This document shows positions 26,139 through 34,701 of a DNA stretch of 64,000 bases, one piece after another. The first letter of the stretch is position 1, and each line of letters begins with the position of its first letter. Origin of the DNA: UBA4615 sp964399635. Its GTDB lineage: Bacteria > Pseudomonadota > Gammaproteobacteria > Burkholderiales > Burkholderiaceae_E. The position numbers and the translations under genes are program-made. The notes beneath the pieces are model-generated. The model saw only the letters and a program-made list of their open reading frames with translations, was not told where the DNA came from and did not search any database. The stretch is from the NCBI GenBank assembly GCA_964399635.1, contig CAYNRU010000007.1, positions 1 through 64,000 of the forward strand, read 5' to 3'.

Positions 26139-27149
26139 CTACTTGGTGCCGCGCATCCGGGCGATCTCGGCCTGCATGCGCTTCCAGTGCTCGGTGCCCC
26201 AGCGGGCCTCGAGCCTGGGGTACACCGCGCCCATCTTCGCGGCGAACGCGTCACGGTCGGCATCCTCGATGATCTTCGTCCTGCCCGACTTGCGGATGTC
26301 CTCGAGCATCGACACCTCGCGGGCCTGCTGCAGCTGCGTGTTCTTGGCGGAGGCGGCTTCGGCCTCGTCGATCAGCAGCTTCTGCAGCTCGGGCTTGAGC
26401 TTGGCCAGGCTCGCCTTGTTGATCAGGATGGTGTTGTTCTGCAGCATATGCCGGCTCATCGTCAGCACGCCCTGCACCTCGTAGAACTTGCGCGAGAAGA
26501 TCGTCGGGATCGGGTTCTCCTGGCCGTCGACCGTCTTTTGCTGCAGCGCGGTGTAGACCTCGCCGAAGGGGATCGGCGTGGGCGCCGCGCCGAAGCCGCG
26601 CACCATCTCGACCCAGATCGGCGACTCGGGCACGCGGATCTTCAGGCCGGCCATGTCCTCGGGCTTGCGCACCTCCTTGGAGGTGAAGGTGAAGTTGCGC
26701 CAGCCCCAGTACCAGATCTTGGTCAGCGGCACGATGTTGTGCTTGTCGGCGAGCTCGGCCCAGATCGGGGTCATCGCCGGCCCGCGGATGGCCGCCTCGG
26801 CCTCCTTCCAGTCCTTCCACAGGAACGGGGCGCTCGGCATCTCGAAGGCGGGCACCATGGTGTTGAGCGTCGGCATCGACGGCGACGAGATGTCCAGGGC
26901 GCCGGACTTCAGCTGCTGCAGCAGGTCGACTTCCTTGCCGAGCTGCTCGGACGGGAAGACCCGCACGGTGAGCTGGCCGCCCGACTTCTTCGTGACGTTG
27001 TCGGCGAACTCCTGGTACAGGTCGAACGCGACCTCGCCGGCGTTGTTGGCGTGACCAAAGCGCAGCGTCGTCTGGGCGGACGCCGCCATCGCGAACACGG
27101 ACAGCGCCGCGGCCGCGGCGATCCGGGCGAACGGATTCGGGGTCTTCAT
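26139..27149 (-). CDS. dctP: TRAP transporter 1, solute receptor DctP
   Basis: A 336-residue periplasmic receptor with a signal peptide ending AMAASAQ. The ligand-anchoring Arg is in the GLKIRVPESPIWVEM strand, and QKTVDGQENPIPTIFSRKFYEVQ is the helix typical of sugar-acid and dicarboxylate receptors. KDWKEAE and EVYTALQQ are usual family segments. The start ATG has GAGGAG upstream. Its neighbours (two enolase-superfamily enzymes and a UxaA-type dehydratase) suggest a sugar acid as ligand. Confidence 0.93.
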   Translation of the reverse strand: MKTPNPFARIAAAAALSVFAMAASAQTTLRFGHANNAGEVAFDLYQEFADNVTKKSGGQLTVRVFPSEQLGKEVDLLQQLKSGALDISSPSMPTLNTMVPAFEMPSAPFLWKDWKEAEAAIRGPAMTPIWAELADKHNIVPLTKIWYWGWRNFTFTSKEVRKPEDMAGLKIRVPESPIWVEMVRGFGAAPTPIPFGEVYTALQQKTVDGQENPIPTIFSRKFYEVQGVLTMSRHMLQNNTILINKASLAKLKPELQKLLIDEAEAASAKNTQLQQAREVSMLEDIRKSGRTKIIEDADRDAFAAKMGAVYPRLEARWGTEHWKRMQAEIARMRGTK

Positions 27150-27240
27150 CGGGGGGTCTCCTCTCGGGTGTGTCGTGGGTGTCGTCGGACGCGACCGCGC
27201 GCCGCGGCGCACATCGTACGCCGCCTGGCGCCCCGCGGGC

Positions 27241-28407
27241 TCATTCGAAGACGTGGAGCGCGGTCCGGTGCCGCGCGATGTAGTCCCAGTCGTAGGTCAC
27301 GCCCAGCCCCGGGCCGGTGGGCACGCCGACGGTGCCGTCCGCGGCCACGCACTCGAGCTGGTCGGTGTAGCCGCAGGCATAGACCGGCGGCAGGGCGTTC
27401 GGGCAGTCCGGCCCCACCAGCGCCACTTCGTAGAAGTTGGAGTTGCGCATCGCCGACATCAGGTGGCGGTGCGCCGGGCCGCTCGCGTGCACCTCGCAGT
27501 CGAGGCCGAGTGACTCCGCCATGTGGGCGATCTTCAGGGCGCCGGTGATGCCCATGTCGTACTCCGGGTCGACGCGCAGGAAGTCGGTGCCCCCGGCGAT
27601 GACGAAGTCGGCCTTGGCCTCGACGCCGCGCACGTGCTCGGTCATCAGCAGCGGTGTCTTGATCATCTCGCGCAGCCGCTTGTGGGCGAACGCGGAGGTG
27701 CCGCCGTCGCGATAGGGGTCCTCGTACCAGAAGAAGCCGGCGTCGTCGCAGGCGCGCCCCACGTACAGCGCGTCGGCGAAGGTGCGCAGCTCGCAGGCCG
27801 GGTCGAGCATCAGCGTCATCCGGTCGCCGACGTGCCGGGCGAGGTGCAGCACGTTCTCGGCCTCCTCGCGGGCGTTGCCGTCGTTCCAGCCGTGGACCTT
27901 GAAGGCGCGGTAGCCGATCGCGTGGCACTGCTCCGCGAACGCGACGAAGGCCTCCTTGCTGTCCAGGCCGCCGGCGCGGTCGGCGTGGTAGGTGCTCGCG
28001 TAGGCCGGCAGGCGCTTGCGGTAGCCGCCCAGCAGCTCCGAGACCGAGGCGCCGTAGTGCCGCCCCGCCCAGTCCCACAGCGCGATGTCGATCGGGCCGT
28101 GGCCCATGTGGTCGAACTGCCGGATGTCGCGCTTGAGGTCCTCGTAGATCGCGATCCGCTCGCGGGCGTCCTTGCCGACGATCCGCGGACACAGCATCAG
28201 CATCTGGCCGAGCGTCGAGCGGGTGGCAACCCAGTGCGCGACATACTCGCCGCGGCCACCGTCGGCGGTGTGGATCACCACCGCGAACTTGGACAGGCGC
28301 ACGACCGAGCCGCGCTTGAAGGTGATGGTCTGCGCGACGCCGTCGCGCGCGAGGTTGTGGGCGTCGAACTCGAACTCGTGGACCTCGACGCGCTGGATGC
28401 GGCTCAT
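27241..28407 (-). CDS. Enolase-superfamily (mandelate racemase-like) enzyme A
   Basis: A 388-residue enzyme with a capping domain (1-125) and a TIM barrel. Candidate catalytic residues: KVHGW (a Lys-x-His in place of the usual Lys-x-Lys), metal ligands in LDPACE, WYEDPY and TEHVRG, the Asp of RVDPEYDMG and His in VHASGPAH. Such enzymes abstract the proton next to a carboxylate and often dehydrate sugar acids. It lies 16 bases after the paralogue encoded at 28424-29608 and shares most motifs with it, so the pair arose by duplication. It is expected to be cytoplasmic. Confidence 0.85.
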   Translation of the reverse strand: MSRIQRVEVHEFEFDAHNLARDGVAQTITFKRGSVVRLSKFAVVIHTADGGRGEYVAHWVATRSTLGQMLMLCPRIVGKDARERIAIYEDLKRDIRQFDHMGHGPIDIALWDWAGRHYGASVSELLGGYRKRLPAYASTYHADRAGGLDSKEAFVAFAEQCHAIGYRAFKVHGWNDGNAREEAENVLHLARHVGDRMTLMLDPACELRTFADALYVGRACDDAGFFWYEDPYRDGGTSAFAHKRLREMIKTPLLMTEHVRGVEAKADFVIAGGTDFLRVDPEYDMGITGALKIAHMAESLGLDCEVHASGPAHRHLMSAMRNSNFYEVALVGPDCPNALPPVYACGYTDQLECVAADGTVGVPTGPGLGVTYDWDYIARHRTALHVFE

Positions 28408-28423
28408 CGTGCGGGCTCCCGGG

Positions 28424-29608
28424 TCATGCGGTGTAGACCTTCTTCTCGAAGGCGTGGCGCTCGATGAAGTCCCAGTCGTAGGACACGCCCAGGCCCGGCC
28501 CGGTGGGCACCGGCATCGTGCCGTCGCGCCCGAGCGCCTCGACCTGGTCGCTGTAGCCGCAGGTGTAGACCGGCGGGATCAGGTTGGGCATGCCCGGGCC
28601 GGTGAGCGCGAGTTCGTAGTAGTGGGTGTTGCGGGTCGCCGCGATGCAGGCGCGGTGGGCCGGGCCGGGCGCGTGGAACTGCACGTCGATGCCCAGCCCC
28701 TCGGCGATGTGGGCGCACTTCATCGCGCCGGTGATGCCCCAGTCGTATTCGGGGTCGATGTGGTACATGTCGCAGGCCCCCGCGATCGCGTAGGCGGCCT
28801 TCATCTCCGGGCCGCGGACGTGCTCGGTGATCATCAGCGGGGTCTTGATCTTCTCGCGCAGGATCTTCGAGCCGGTCAGCGACTTGCTCGAGTCGCGGTA
28901 CGGGTCCTCGTACCAGAGCGCCCCGATCTCGTCGCAGACGTGGCCGAGCTTGAGTGCGTCCAGGTGGGTGCGCAGCTCGCAGCCCGGGTCGTACATGACG
29001 TCGATGCGGTCGCCCACCGCGCGGCGCACCGCGCGCAGCGTGGCGGCTTCGCGCCGCACGTCGCCATCGTGCCAGCCGTGGATCTTGAAGCCGTGAAAGC
29101 CGCGGTCGGCGCAGGCGCGCGCGTACTCGCCGAAGGCCTCGGGCGAGTCCAGGCCGCCGGGGTCCTCCTGGCCGTGGTGCGTGCTCGCGTAGGTGCGCAG
29201 CGTCTTGCGGTAGCCGCCGAGCATCGTCGCCACCGACATCCCGTACTTCTTGCCCACCAGGTCCCACAGCGCGATGTCGAGCGGGCCGTGGCCCATGCCG
29301 TCGTAGGCGCGCAGTTCGCGCTTGAGGTCGTCGTAGATCAGCTCGCGCTGCTCCGGGTCGCGCCCGAGCAGGTGCGGCGCCAGCATGATCGTCTGGCCGA
29401 GCGCGCCGTGCGTGCCGACCCAGTGCGTGACGTATTCGCCGCTGAGGCCGTCGTCGGTGCGCACGCGCACCGCGTAGCGCATCACCTTGAGCGAGGCCCC
29501 CTTCTGGTATTGAAGGTTGCTCACGCCCATGGCCGCGTGGGACCCCAGGCCGAGGTCCCGGACCTCGAAGGTGAAGGGAACGACCGAGACTTCGGTGATC
29601 CTGGACAT
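28424..29608 (-). CDS. Enolase-superfamily (mandelate racemase-like) enzyme B
   Basis: A 394-residue paralogue of enzyme A and first gene of the minus-strand operon. Landmarks: MGHGPLDIALWDLVGKKYG, KIHGWHDGD (Lys-x-His), YDPGCE, WYEDPYRD, TEHVRG, DPEYDWGITG and HAPGPAH. The N-terminal 25 residues differ from enzyme A. The start ATG is preceded by AGGAG. Its promoter must lie in the 165 bases shared with divergent iclR, which hold a perfect operator palindrome. Two similar enzymes may act on two epimers or at two steps; the sequence does not say which. Confidence 0.85.
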   Translation of the reverse strand: MSRITEVSVVPFTFEVRDLGLGSHAAMGVSNLQYQKGASLKVMRYAVRVRTDDGLSGEYVTHWVGTHGALGQTIMLAPHLLGRDPEQRELIYDDLKRELRAYDGMGHGPLDIALWDLVGKKYGMSVATMLGGYRKTLRTYASTHHGQEDPGGLDSPEAFGEYARACADRGFHGFKIHGWHDGDVRREAATLRAVRRAVGDRIDVMYDPGCELRTHLDALKLGHVCDEIGALWYEDPYRDSSKSLTGSKILREKIKTPLMITEHVRGPEMKAAYAIAGACDMYHIDPEYDWGITGAMKCAHIAEGLGIDVQFHAPGPAHRACIAATRNTHYYELALTGPGMPNLIPPVYTCGYSDQVEALGRDGTMPVPTGPGLGVSYDWDFIERHAFEKKVYTA

Positions 29609-29695
29609 GCGAGCTCCTCGATGCGTGATGGCGTGCGTGCCACGGTGGGCCGCGGCGCCCGTCGAGTTGTACCGCGGCGGCGGCTGCGCGACAAT

Positions 29696-29715
29696 GTTGT
29701 TCGATATCGAACAAC
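29696..29715. promoter_or_regulatory. IclR-type operator, left copy
   Basis: The 20-base perfect palindrome GTTGTTCGATATCGAACAAC lies between enolase B (minus) and iclR (plus). Degenerate GACAAT and GTGTTG half-sites flank it (29689-29695 and 29716-29722), consistent with a tetrameric regulator. An identical core stands at 30594-30613. Confidence 0.85.
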
Positions 29716-29772
29716 CGTGTTGCCCCCAATGGAACAAATCACGATGCGTCGGCGCGGCGCGCCGGCGCGGCG

Positions 29773-30537
29773 ATGAGCTCGCTCGAGAAGGGCCTGCAGG
29801 CGCTGGCGCTGATGTCGGCCGATCGCCCGCGGCTGCGCGTCTCGGAGGTGGCGCTCGCGCTGGGCCTGCCCAAGAGCTCGGCGTCGCGGTTGCTGGCCAT
29901 CCTCGACCGGCACGGCTTCCTCGAGCGCGGCGCGCGGCACGCGGGCTTCGAGGCCGGCTTCGAGCTGCAGCGGCTCGGACGGATGTACCGCTCGGGCGAC
30001 GCGCTGACCGAACTGGCCGACGAGGCGCTGCGCGAGCTGGTCGCCCGCCACCCGGCCACCGGCTACCTCGCCTACCTGGACGGCGCCGAGACCATCATCC
30101 TGCGGGTCCGCGAGAGCCCGGTGCCGGTGCGCTTCGTGGTGTCGGAGGGCGCGCGGCTGCCGGCGTTCGTCACCGCGATCGGCAAGGCGCTGCTGACGCG
30201 GCTCGACTCCCAGCAGCTCCTCACCGTGCTGCCCGAGCGGCTCGTCCATCCGCCGCTGGCGCTGGCCACCACCCGCGCGGCGTTGCTGCGCGAGCTGCAG
30301 GTGGCCCGCGATCGTGGCTGGACCGAGCTGGTCGACACCGCGCGGCGCGGCATCGGCGCGGCTGCGGTCACGGTCGGCGCGCCCGGCGGGCGCGCGATCG
30401 GGATCGCGCTGTGCTGGATGGAGCGCGACATGACCCGCGCCCGCCACAAGCGCACCGTCGCCGAGCTGGTGGCCGCCGCACGCACCGTTGGCCGGCGGGT
30501 GCGCGACCCCTACTGGCTGCCGCTCGAGGAGCGCTGA
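29773..30537 (+). CDS. IclR-family transcriptional regulator
   Basis: A 254-residue regulator. The N-terminal winged helix (residues 1-65) has RVSEVALALGLPKSSASRLLAILDRHGFLE; the C-terminal GAF-like effector domain has AYLDGAETIILRV, GARLPAFVTAIGKALL and the closing RDRGWTELVDTARRGIGAAAVTV (a rather degenerate version of the usual ...DxExxxGxxCxAxPV). It is flanked on both sides by an identical palindrome and by two catabolic operons reading outward, so it most likely controls both and itself. An effector would be a sugar acid or intermediate of the pathway. Confidence 0.9.
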   Translation: MSSLEKGLQALALMSADRPRLRVSEVALALGLPKSSASRLLAILDRHGFLERGARHAGFEAGFELQRLGRMYRSGDALTELADEALRELVARHPATGYLAYLDGAETIILRVRESPVPVRFVVSEGARLPAFVTAIGKALLTRLDSQQLLTVLPERLVHPPLALATTRAALLRELQVARDRGWTELVDTARRGIGAAAVTVGAPGGRAIGIALCWMERDMTRARHKRTVAELVAAARTVGRRVRDPYWLPLEER

Positions 30538-30593
30538 ACGGGCGGCCCCGGAGCGTGTCCGCCACCGCCGATCGTCCCACCTGGAACAACACC

Positions 30594-30613
30594 GTTGTTC
30601 GATATCGAACAAC
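30594..30613. promoter_or_regulatory. IclR-type operator, right copy
   Basis: Same 20-base palindrome as at 29696-29715; here one further C:G pair on each end makes it 22 bases. An additional half-site GAACAAC (30584-30590) stands three bases before it and GTTGTCG directly after it, giving four half-sites in a row. It is 124 bases upstream of the dctP 2 start. Confidence 0.85.
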
Positions 30614-30736
30614 GTTGTCGTGTGAGGTGGAATGCGTGACACTCGGCATGTACCGGGTCACGCGCGCAGCGCTGGGTCCGGGCCATTCACAGCATTCACG
30701 ATTCGACGGCGACGCGCCGCACCGAGGAGACAGACC

Positions 30737-31747
30737 GTGCCCATCACCCGACGCAACCTTCTGGCCGGCGCCGCCGGCGCGACCGGCCTCGCGGCCGTGC
30801 CGATGATCGGCCGTGCACAGGCCCAGCCGGTCAAGCTGGTGTTCTCGCATCACCTGCCCACCACCCACATCGGCCACGCGACCGCGGAGCGGTTTGCCGA
30901 GCGGGTAGCCAAGGGCACCAACGGCCAGGTCACGATCGACATCAAGCCGGCCTCGCAGCTGTTCAACCTGCGCACCTCGGCCGAGGCGATCCAGCTCGGC
31001 ACGCTCGACATGTGCTGGTCCGACCTGGGCACGCTGGCCAACTGGCAGCCGCAGTTCGGCTTCATCTCGATGCCCTTCCTGTTCACCGACTACGATCACG
31101 TCAAGCGCGTGATGTACGGCCCGATCGGCCAGCAGGTCGTCAAGGAAGCCCGCGACACGCTGAACGTCGAGATCCTGTCGCTCGGCGCGTCCGGGTTCCG
31201 GGTGTTCCTGGGCAAGAAGCCGATGAACTCCGCCGACGACGTGCGCGGCATCAAGCTGCGCGTGCCCGAGATCCCCACCTGGGTCGAGATGGCGCGTGCG
31301 CTGGGCACCAACCCGTCGCCGATCCCGGCCGGCGAGATGTACACGGCGCTGCAGACCGGCGTGGTCGACGCGGTCGAGCTGCCGCCCGACTATATCGTGA
31401 CCGCCAAGCTGTTCGAGGTCGCCAACAACGCGACGCGCACCCACCACATCTTCACCGAGGTGTCGATGATGGCGAGCGCCAAGAAGATGGCGACGCTGCC
31501 CGCCAACGTGCAGAAGGTGATCCGCGACGCCGCCGTCGAGTCGGTCCAGGTCGAGCACTGGAACGCCAACCTGACCGAGCAGGAAGCCGCCTGGACCGAA
31601 CTTGCCAAGCGCGTGAAGGCGATCCCCAACCCGGATGTCGCGTCGTTCCGCGCCAAGATGGCGCCGGTCTACGACAGCTTCGCCAAGCGCGGCGGCGCCC
31701 GCGGCAAGGCATGGGTCGAGGCCTGCCAGGCGGCGGCCAAGGCCTGA
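30737..31747 (+). CDS. dctP: TRAP transporter 2, solute receptor DctP
   Basis: A 336-residue receptor. The N-terminus ITRRNLLAGAAGATGLAAVPMIGRAQA looks like a Tat signal (twin Arg), unlike the Sec signals of the other three TRAP receptors here. The binding-site strand is GIKLRVPEIPTWVEMARALG; EMYTALQTGVVDAVELPPDYI is the family helix, with ELPP replacing the usual GxENP. GTG 30737 has GAGGAGA six to seven bases upstream. It is the first gene of the plus-strand IclR-linked operon. Confidence 0.92.
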   Translation: MPITRRNLLAGAAGATGLAAVPMIGRAQAQPVKLVFSHHLPTTHIGHATAERFAERVAKGTNGQVTIDIKPASQLFNLRTSAEAIQLGTLDMCWSDLGTLANWQPQFGFISMPFLFTDYDHVKRVMYGPIGQQVVKEARDTLNVEILSLGASGFRVFLGKKPMNSADDVRGIKLRVPEIPTWVEMARALGTNPSPIPAGEMYTALQTGVVDAVELPPDYIVTAKLFEVANNATRTHHIFTEVSMMASAKKMATLPANVQKVIRDAAVESVQVEHWNANLTEQEAAWTELAKRVKAIPNPDVASFRAKMAPVYDSFAKRGGARGKAWVEACQAAAKA

Positions 31748-31760
31748 GCCTGCGTTCCCG

Positions 31761-31791
31761 CCGGGACGGCGCGCGCGCCGCGCCGTCCCGG
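31761..31791 (+). terminator. GC-rich hairpin between dctP 2 and dctQ 2
   Basis: A perfect 13-pair stem: CCGGGACGGCGCG (31761-31773) with CGCGCCGTCCCGG (31779-31791), five-base loop, beginning 14 bases after the dctP stop. It occupies half of the 61-base gap to dctQ. Confidence 0.65.
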
Positions 31792-31808
31792 TCCCATCCG
31801 AGACCTCC

Positions 31809-32321
31809 ATGAATCCTTCGTCCGCCCGCGTGGGGTCGACGTTCGAGCGCCGCCTGCGCTCGACGCTGACCTTCGTCTCCGTCGTGCTGCTGGCCGGGTA
31901 CTTCGTCACCGTGCTGCTGCAGGTGCTCTTTCGGTACGTGATCAACGACTCGCTCGAATGGGCCGAGGAGCTCGTGCGCTCCACGATGATCTGGGGCGTG
32001 ATGGTCGCCTCGGCGCTGGTGGCCGCGCAGCGCGCCCACATCCGGGTCGAGCTGCTGGAGGACTGGCTGCCGCCGCGCGGGCGCCGTGTGGTCATGTTCG
32101 TGTCCAACGCGCTGTCGCTCGCCTTCTGCCTGATCCTTCTGTACGCGGGCATCGAGCTGGTCGACCGGACCTGGTTCCAGCGCTCGCCGATGCTCGACAT
32201 CCCCAAGTGGTGGGTGTACGCGGCGATCCCCGCGGGGGCCGCGCTCGAGGCGCTGCTGATGCTGATGACCTGGGGCCGCCACGACGCCCCTCGCGATACC
32301 CCGACGGACCCGACGCTATGA
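31809..32321 (+). CDS. dctQ: TRAP transporter 2, small permease DctQ
   Basis: A 170-residue four-helix subunit. LLQVLFRYVINDSLEWAEELVRSTMIWGVMVASALV holds the DctQ motif (RYV-N-x-x-x-EWAEE), and AHIRVELLEDWLP is the conserved amphipathic loop. The dctM ATG overlaps its stop by four bases. Confidence 0.92.
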   Translation: MNPSSARVGSTFERRLRSTLTFVSVVLLAGYFVTVLLQVLFRYVINDSLEWAEELVRSTMIWGVMVASALVAAQRAHIRVELLEDWLPPRGRRVVMFVSNALSLAFCLILLYAGIELVDRTWFQRSPMLDIPKWWVYAAIPAGAALEALLMLMTWGRHDAPRDTPTDPTL

Positions 32322-33592
32322 GCATCACGCTGATGCTGGTGCTGTTCGTCGCCTTCATGGTGCTGGGCATGCCGATCGCCCACTGCATGGGCCTCGCCGC
32401 GATCCTCGTGATCCTGATCGACAACCAGCTGCCGGTGCTGCTGCTCGCCCAGCAGTTCTACGACGCGCTCGACAGCTTCTCGCTGCTGGCGGTGCCGCTC
32501 TTCGTGCTGGCGGGCGAGCTGATGAGCGTGGCCGGCATCACCGAGCGGCTGGTCAACATGTCGCGCGCGATGATGGGGCACCTGCGCGGGGGCCTCGCGC
32601 AGGCCAACATCGTCACCAACATGTTCATGGCCGCGATCTCGGGCTCGGCGCTGGCCGACCTCGCCGCGATCGGGTCGATGATGATCCCGGCGATGAAGAA
32701 GGAAGGCTACTCGCCGCAGTTCGCGGTCGCGGTCACCGCCTGCGCGGCGATGATGGCGCCCATCATCCCGCCGAGCATCATCGCCGTGATCTACGGATCG
32801 GTCACCGGCGTGTCGATCGGCGCGCTGTTCCTCGGCGGGGTGATTCCCGGCGTGCTCGCGGGCATCGCGATGATGGCGATCACCTGGTGGCTCGCGCCGC
32901 GCGCCGGTGCCGGCGTGTCGCCGCGGGCCAGCTGGAGCGAGCGCGGCGTGGCCACGCGGCGTGCGCTGCCGGCGCTCGCGATGCCGGGGATCATCATCGG
33001 CGGCATCCTGTCGGGCGCGTTCACGCCCACCGAGGCGGGCGCTATCGCCGCGCTCTACGCGCTGCTGTTCGGCCTGATCGGGCGGCGCCACTCGGCGCGC
33101 AGCCTCTACGAGAACTTCGCGGCGGCCGCGCTGACCACCGCCGGCGCGCTGGTCACGCTCGGCGGCGCAGCGCTGTTCAGCTGGGTGCTCAGCCGCGCGG
33201 GCGTGGGCCAGATGGCGCTGCAGGGCATGCTGTCGCTGACCACCGACCCGAAGCTCGCGATGCTGGTGCTGATCGTGTTCTTCTTCCTGCTCGGCACCTT
33301 CCTGGAGCCGGTGCCGGCGCTGATCATCGTCGTGCCGATCATGGGCCCGCTGATCAAGCACCTGGGCTTCGACCCGGTTCACTTCGGCATCGTGGTGATC
33401 ATGCTGCTGGTCGTGGGCTCGGTGACACCGCCAGTGGGGGTGCTGGCGATGGTCGCCTCCAAGATCGCCGACGTCAGCTACAACAGCACGATCGCGATGC
33501 TCACGCCCTACATCGTCGCCTGGACCGCGGTGATCCTGCTGGTGGCCTACGTGCCCGAGCTGGTCCTGTGGCTGCCCAGGATGCTGCAATAG
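32318..33592 (+). CDS. dctM: TRAP transporter 2, large permease DctM
   Basis: A 424-residue permease with about 12 helices. Signatures: SFSLLAVPLFVLAGELMSVAGI, GHLRGGLAQANIVTNMFMAAISGSALADLAA, MMAPIIPPSIIAVIY, SGAFTPTEAGAIAALYAL and VGSVTPPVGVLAMV. It is similar in length and motifs to dctM 1 across the IclR gene, so the two transporters are paralogues in one regulon. Confidence 0.95.
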   Translation: MSITLMLVLFVAFMVLGMPIAHCMGLAAILVILIDNQLPVLLLAQQFYDALDSFSLLAVPLFVLAGELMSVAGITERLVNMSRAMMGHLRGGLAQANIVTNMFMAAISGSALADLAAIGSMMIPAMKKEGYSPQFAVAVTACAAMMAPIIPPSIIAVIYGSVTGVSIGALFLGGVIPGVLAGIAMMAITWWLAPRAGAGVSPRASWSERGVATRRALPALAMPGIIIGGILSGAFTPTEAGAIAALYALLFGLIGRRHSARSLYENFAAAALTTAGALVTLGGAALFSWVLSRAGVGQMALQGMLSLTTDPKLAMLVLIVFFFLLGTFLEPVPALIIVVPIMGPLIKHLGFDPVHFGIVVIMLLVVGSVTPPVGVLAMVASKIADVSYNSTIAMLTPYIVAWTAVILLVAYVPELVLWLPRMLQ

Positions 33593-33603
33593 GGGAGGGT
33601 GAC

Positions 33604-34626
33604 ATGGAGCGATTCAGGATCGGCATCACGCCCGACGTGCTGCAGACAGACGGCGCGCCGATCTTCGGTCAGTCGCCCTACGGGCTGCTCGACGATCCGC
33701 GGATCGAGTGGGAGTACATGGCCGCCGGGCCGCTCGAGGTGAGCCCCGCGCAGGCCGCCCGCTATGACGCCATCTGCGCGATGTACACCAGGATCACGCC
33801 GGCCAGCCTCGCCGGCCCCGACCTGCGCCTGAAGCTGGTCGCCCGCTTCGGGGTGGGCTACGACACCATCGACGTCCCCGCCTGCACCGCTGCGGGCGTG
33901 ATGCTCACGATCGCGCCGGACGGGGTGCGCCGGCCGGTCGCGACCGCGGCGCTGACGCTGGTGCTGGCGCTGGCCCAGAAGCTGCTGATCAAGGACCGCA
34001 TCACCCGCGAGGCGCGCTGGGCCGAGAAGCTCGACCACATCGGCACCGGGCTCACCGGTCGCGTGCTGGGCTCGATCGGGATCGGCAACATCGGCGCCGA
34101 GCTGTTCCGGCTGGCGCGTCCCTTCGAGATGCAGCACCTCGCCCACGATCCCGCGGCCGACCCGGCGGTGGCGGCGGCGCTGGGCATCCGGCTGGTGGAC
34201 CTGGACACGCTCTTTCGCGAGTCGGACTTCCTGACGGTCAACTGCCCGCTGAACGCGAACACCCGCGGCCTGGTCGACGCGCGCCGGCTCGCGCTGATGA
34301 AGCCGACCGCCTACCTGGTGAACACCGCGCGCGGCCCGATCGTGGACGAGGCGGCGCTCACGCGCGCGCTGGTCGAGCGGCGCATCGCCGGCGCCGGGCT
34401 GGACGTGTTCGAGGAGGAGCCCACGCCGCGCGACAACCCGCTGCTGACGCTGGATACGGTCATCGTCACGCCGCACGCGATCTGCTTCACCGACGAATGC
34501 ATGCGGCGCCTCGCCGAGAGCGCGTTTCGCGCCGCGGTGTCGGTCGCGCATGGCAGGGTGCCGCCGTACGTGGTCGATCCAGCCGCGCTGCGCCATCCCC
34601 GCCTGGCCGGGCTCGCGCCCGCCTGA
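33604..34626 (+). CDS. D-2-hydroxyacid dehydrogenase
   Basis: A 340-residue NAD(P)-dependent reductase of 2-keto acids. The substrate-domain motif ARFGVGYDTIDVPA, the nucleotide site LGSIGIGNIGAELF, the catalytic Arg in NTARGPIVDEAALT, Glu in DVFEEEPTP and His in VTPHAICFTDECM are all present. AGGGGAGGG precedes the ATG, 12 bases after dctM 2. In this setting it probably handles glyoxylate, hydroxypyruvate or a related product of sugar-acid breakdown; the exact substrate is unknown. Confidence 0.9.
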   Translation: MERFRIGITPDVLQTDGAPIFGQSPYGLLDDPRIEWEYMAAGPLEVSPAQAARYDAICAMYTRITPASLAGPDLRLKLVARFGVGYDTIDVPACTAAGVMLTIAPDGVRRPVATAALTLVLALAQKLLIKDRITREARWAEKLDHIGTGLTGRVLGSIGIGNIGAELFRLARPFEMQHLAHDPAADPAVAAALGIRLVDLDTLFRESDFLTVNCPLNANTRGLVDARRLALMKPTAYLVNTARGPIVDEAALTRALVERRIAGAGLDVFEEEPTPRDNPLLTLDTVIVTPHAICFTDECMRRLAESAFRAAVSVAHGRVPPYVVDPAALRHPRLAGLAPA

Positions 34627-34701
34627 AGCCCGGCCGCGTCTCGCCGGCGCGGTGGCGATGTCGCCCGCGCGCTGACGCACCACCCAACCCGAGGAGAGGC
34701 C

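Noticed and set aside
30368..33589. Minus-strand open frame of 1073 codons
   Set aside because: It is antisense to iclR, dctP 2, dctQ 2 and dctM 2, all with clear motifs; its His/Gln/Arg-rich text is what dctM complements give.
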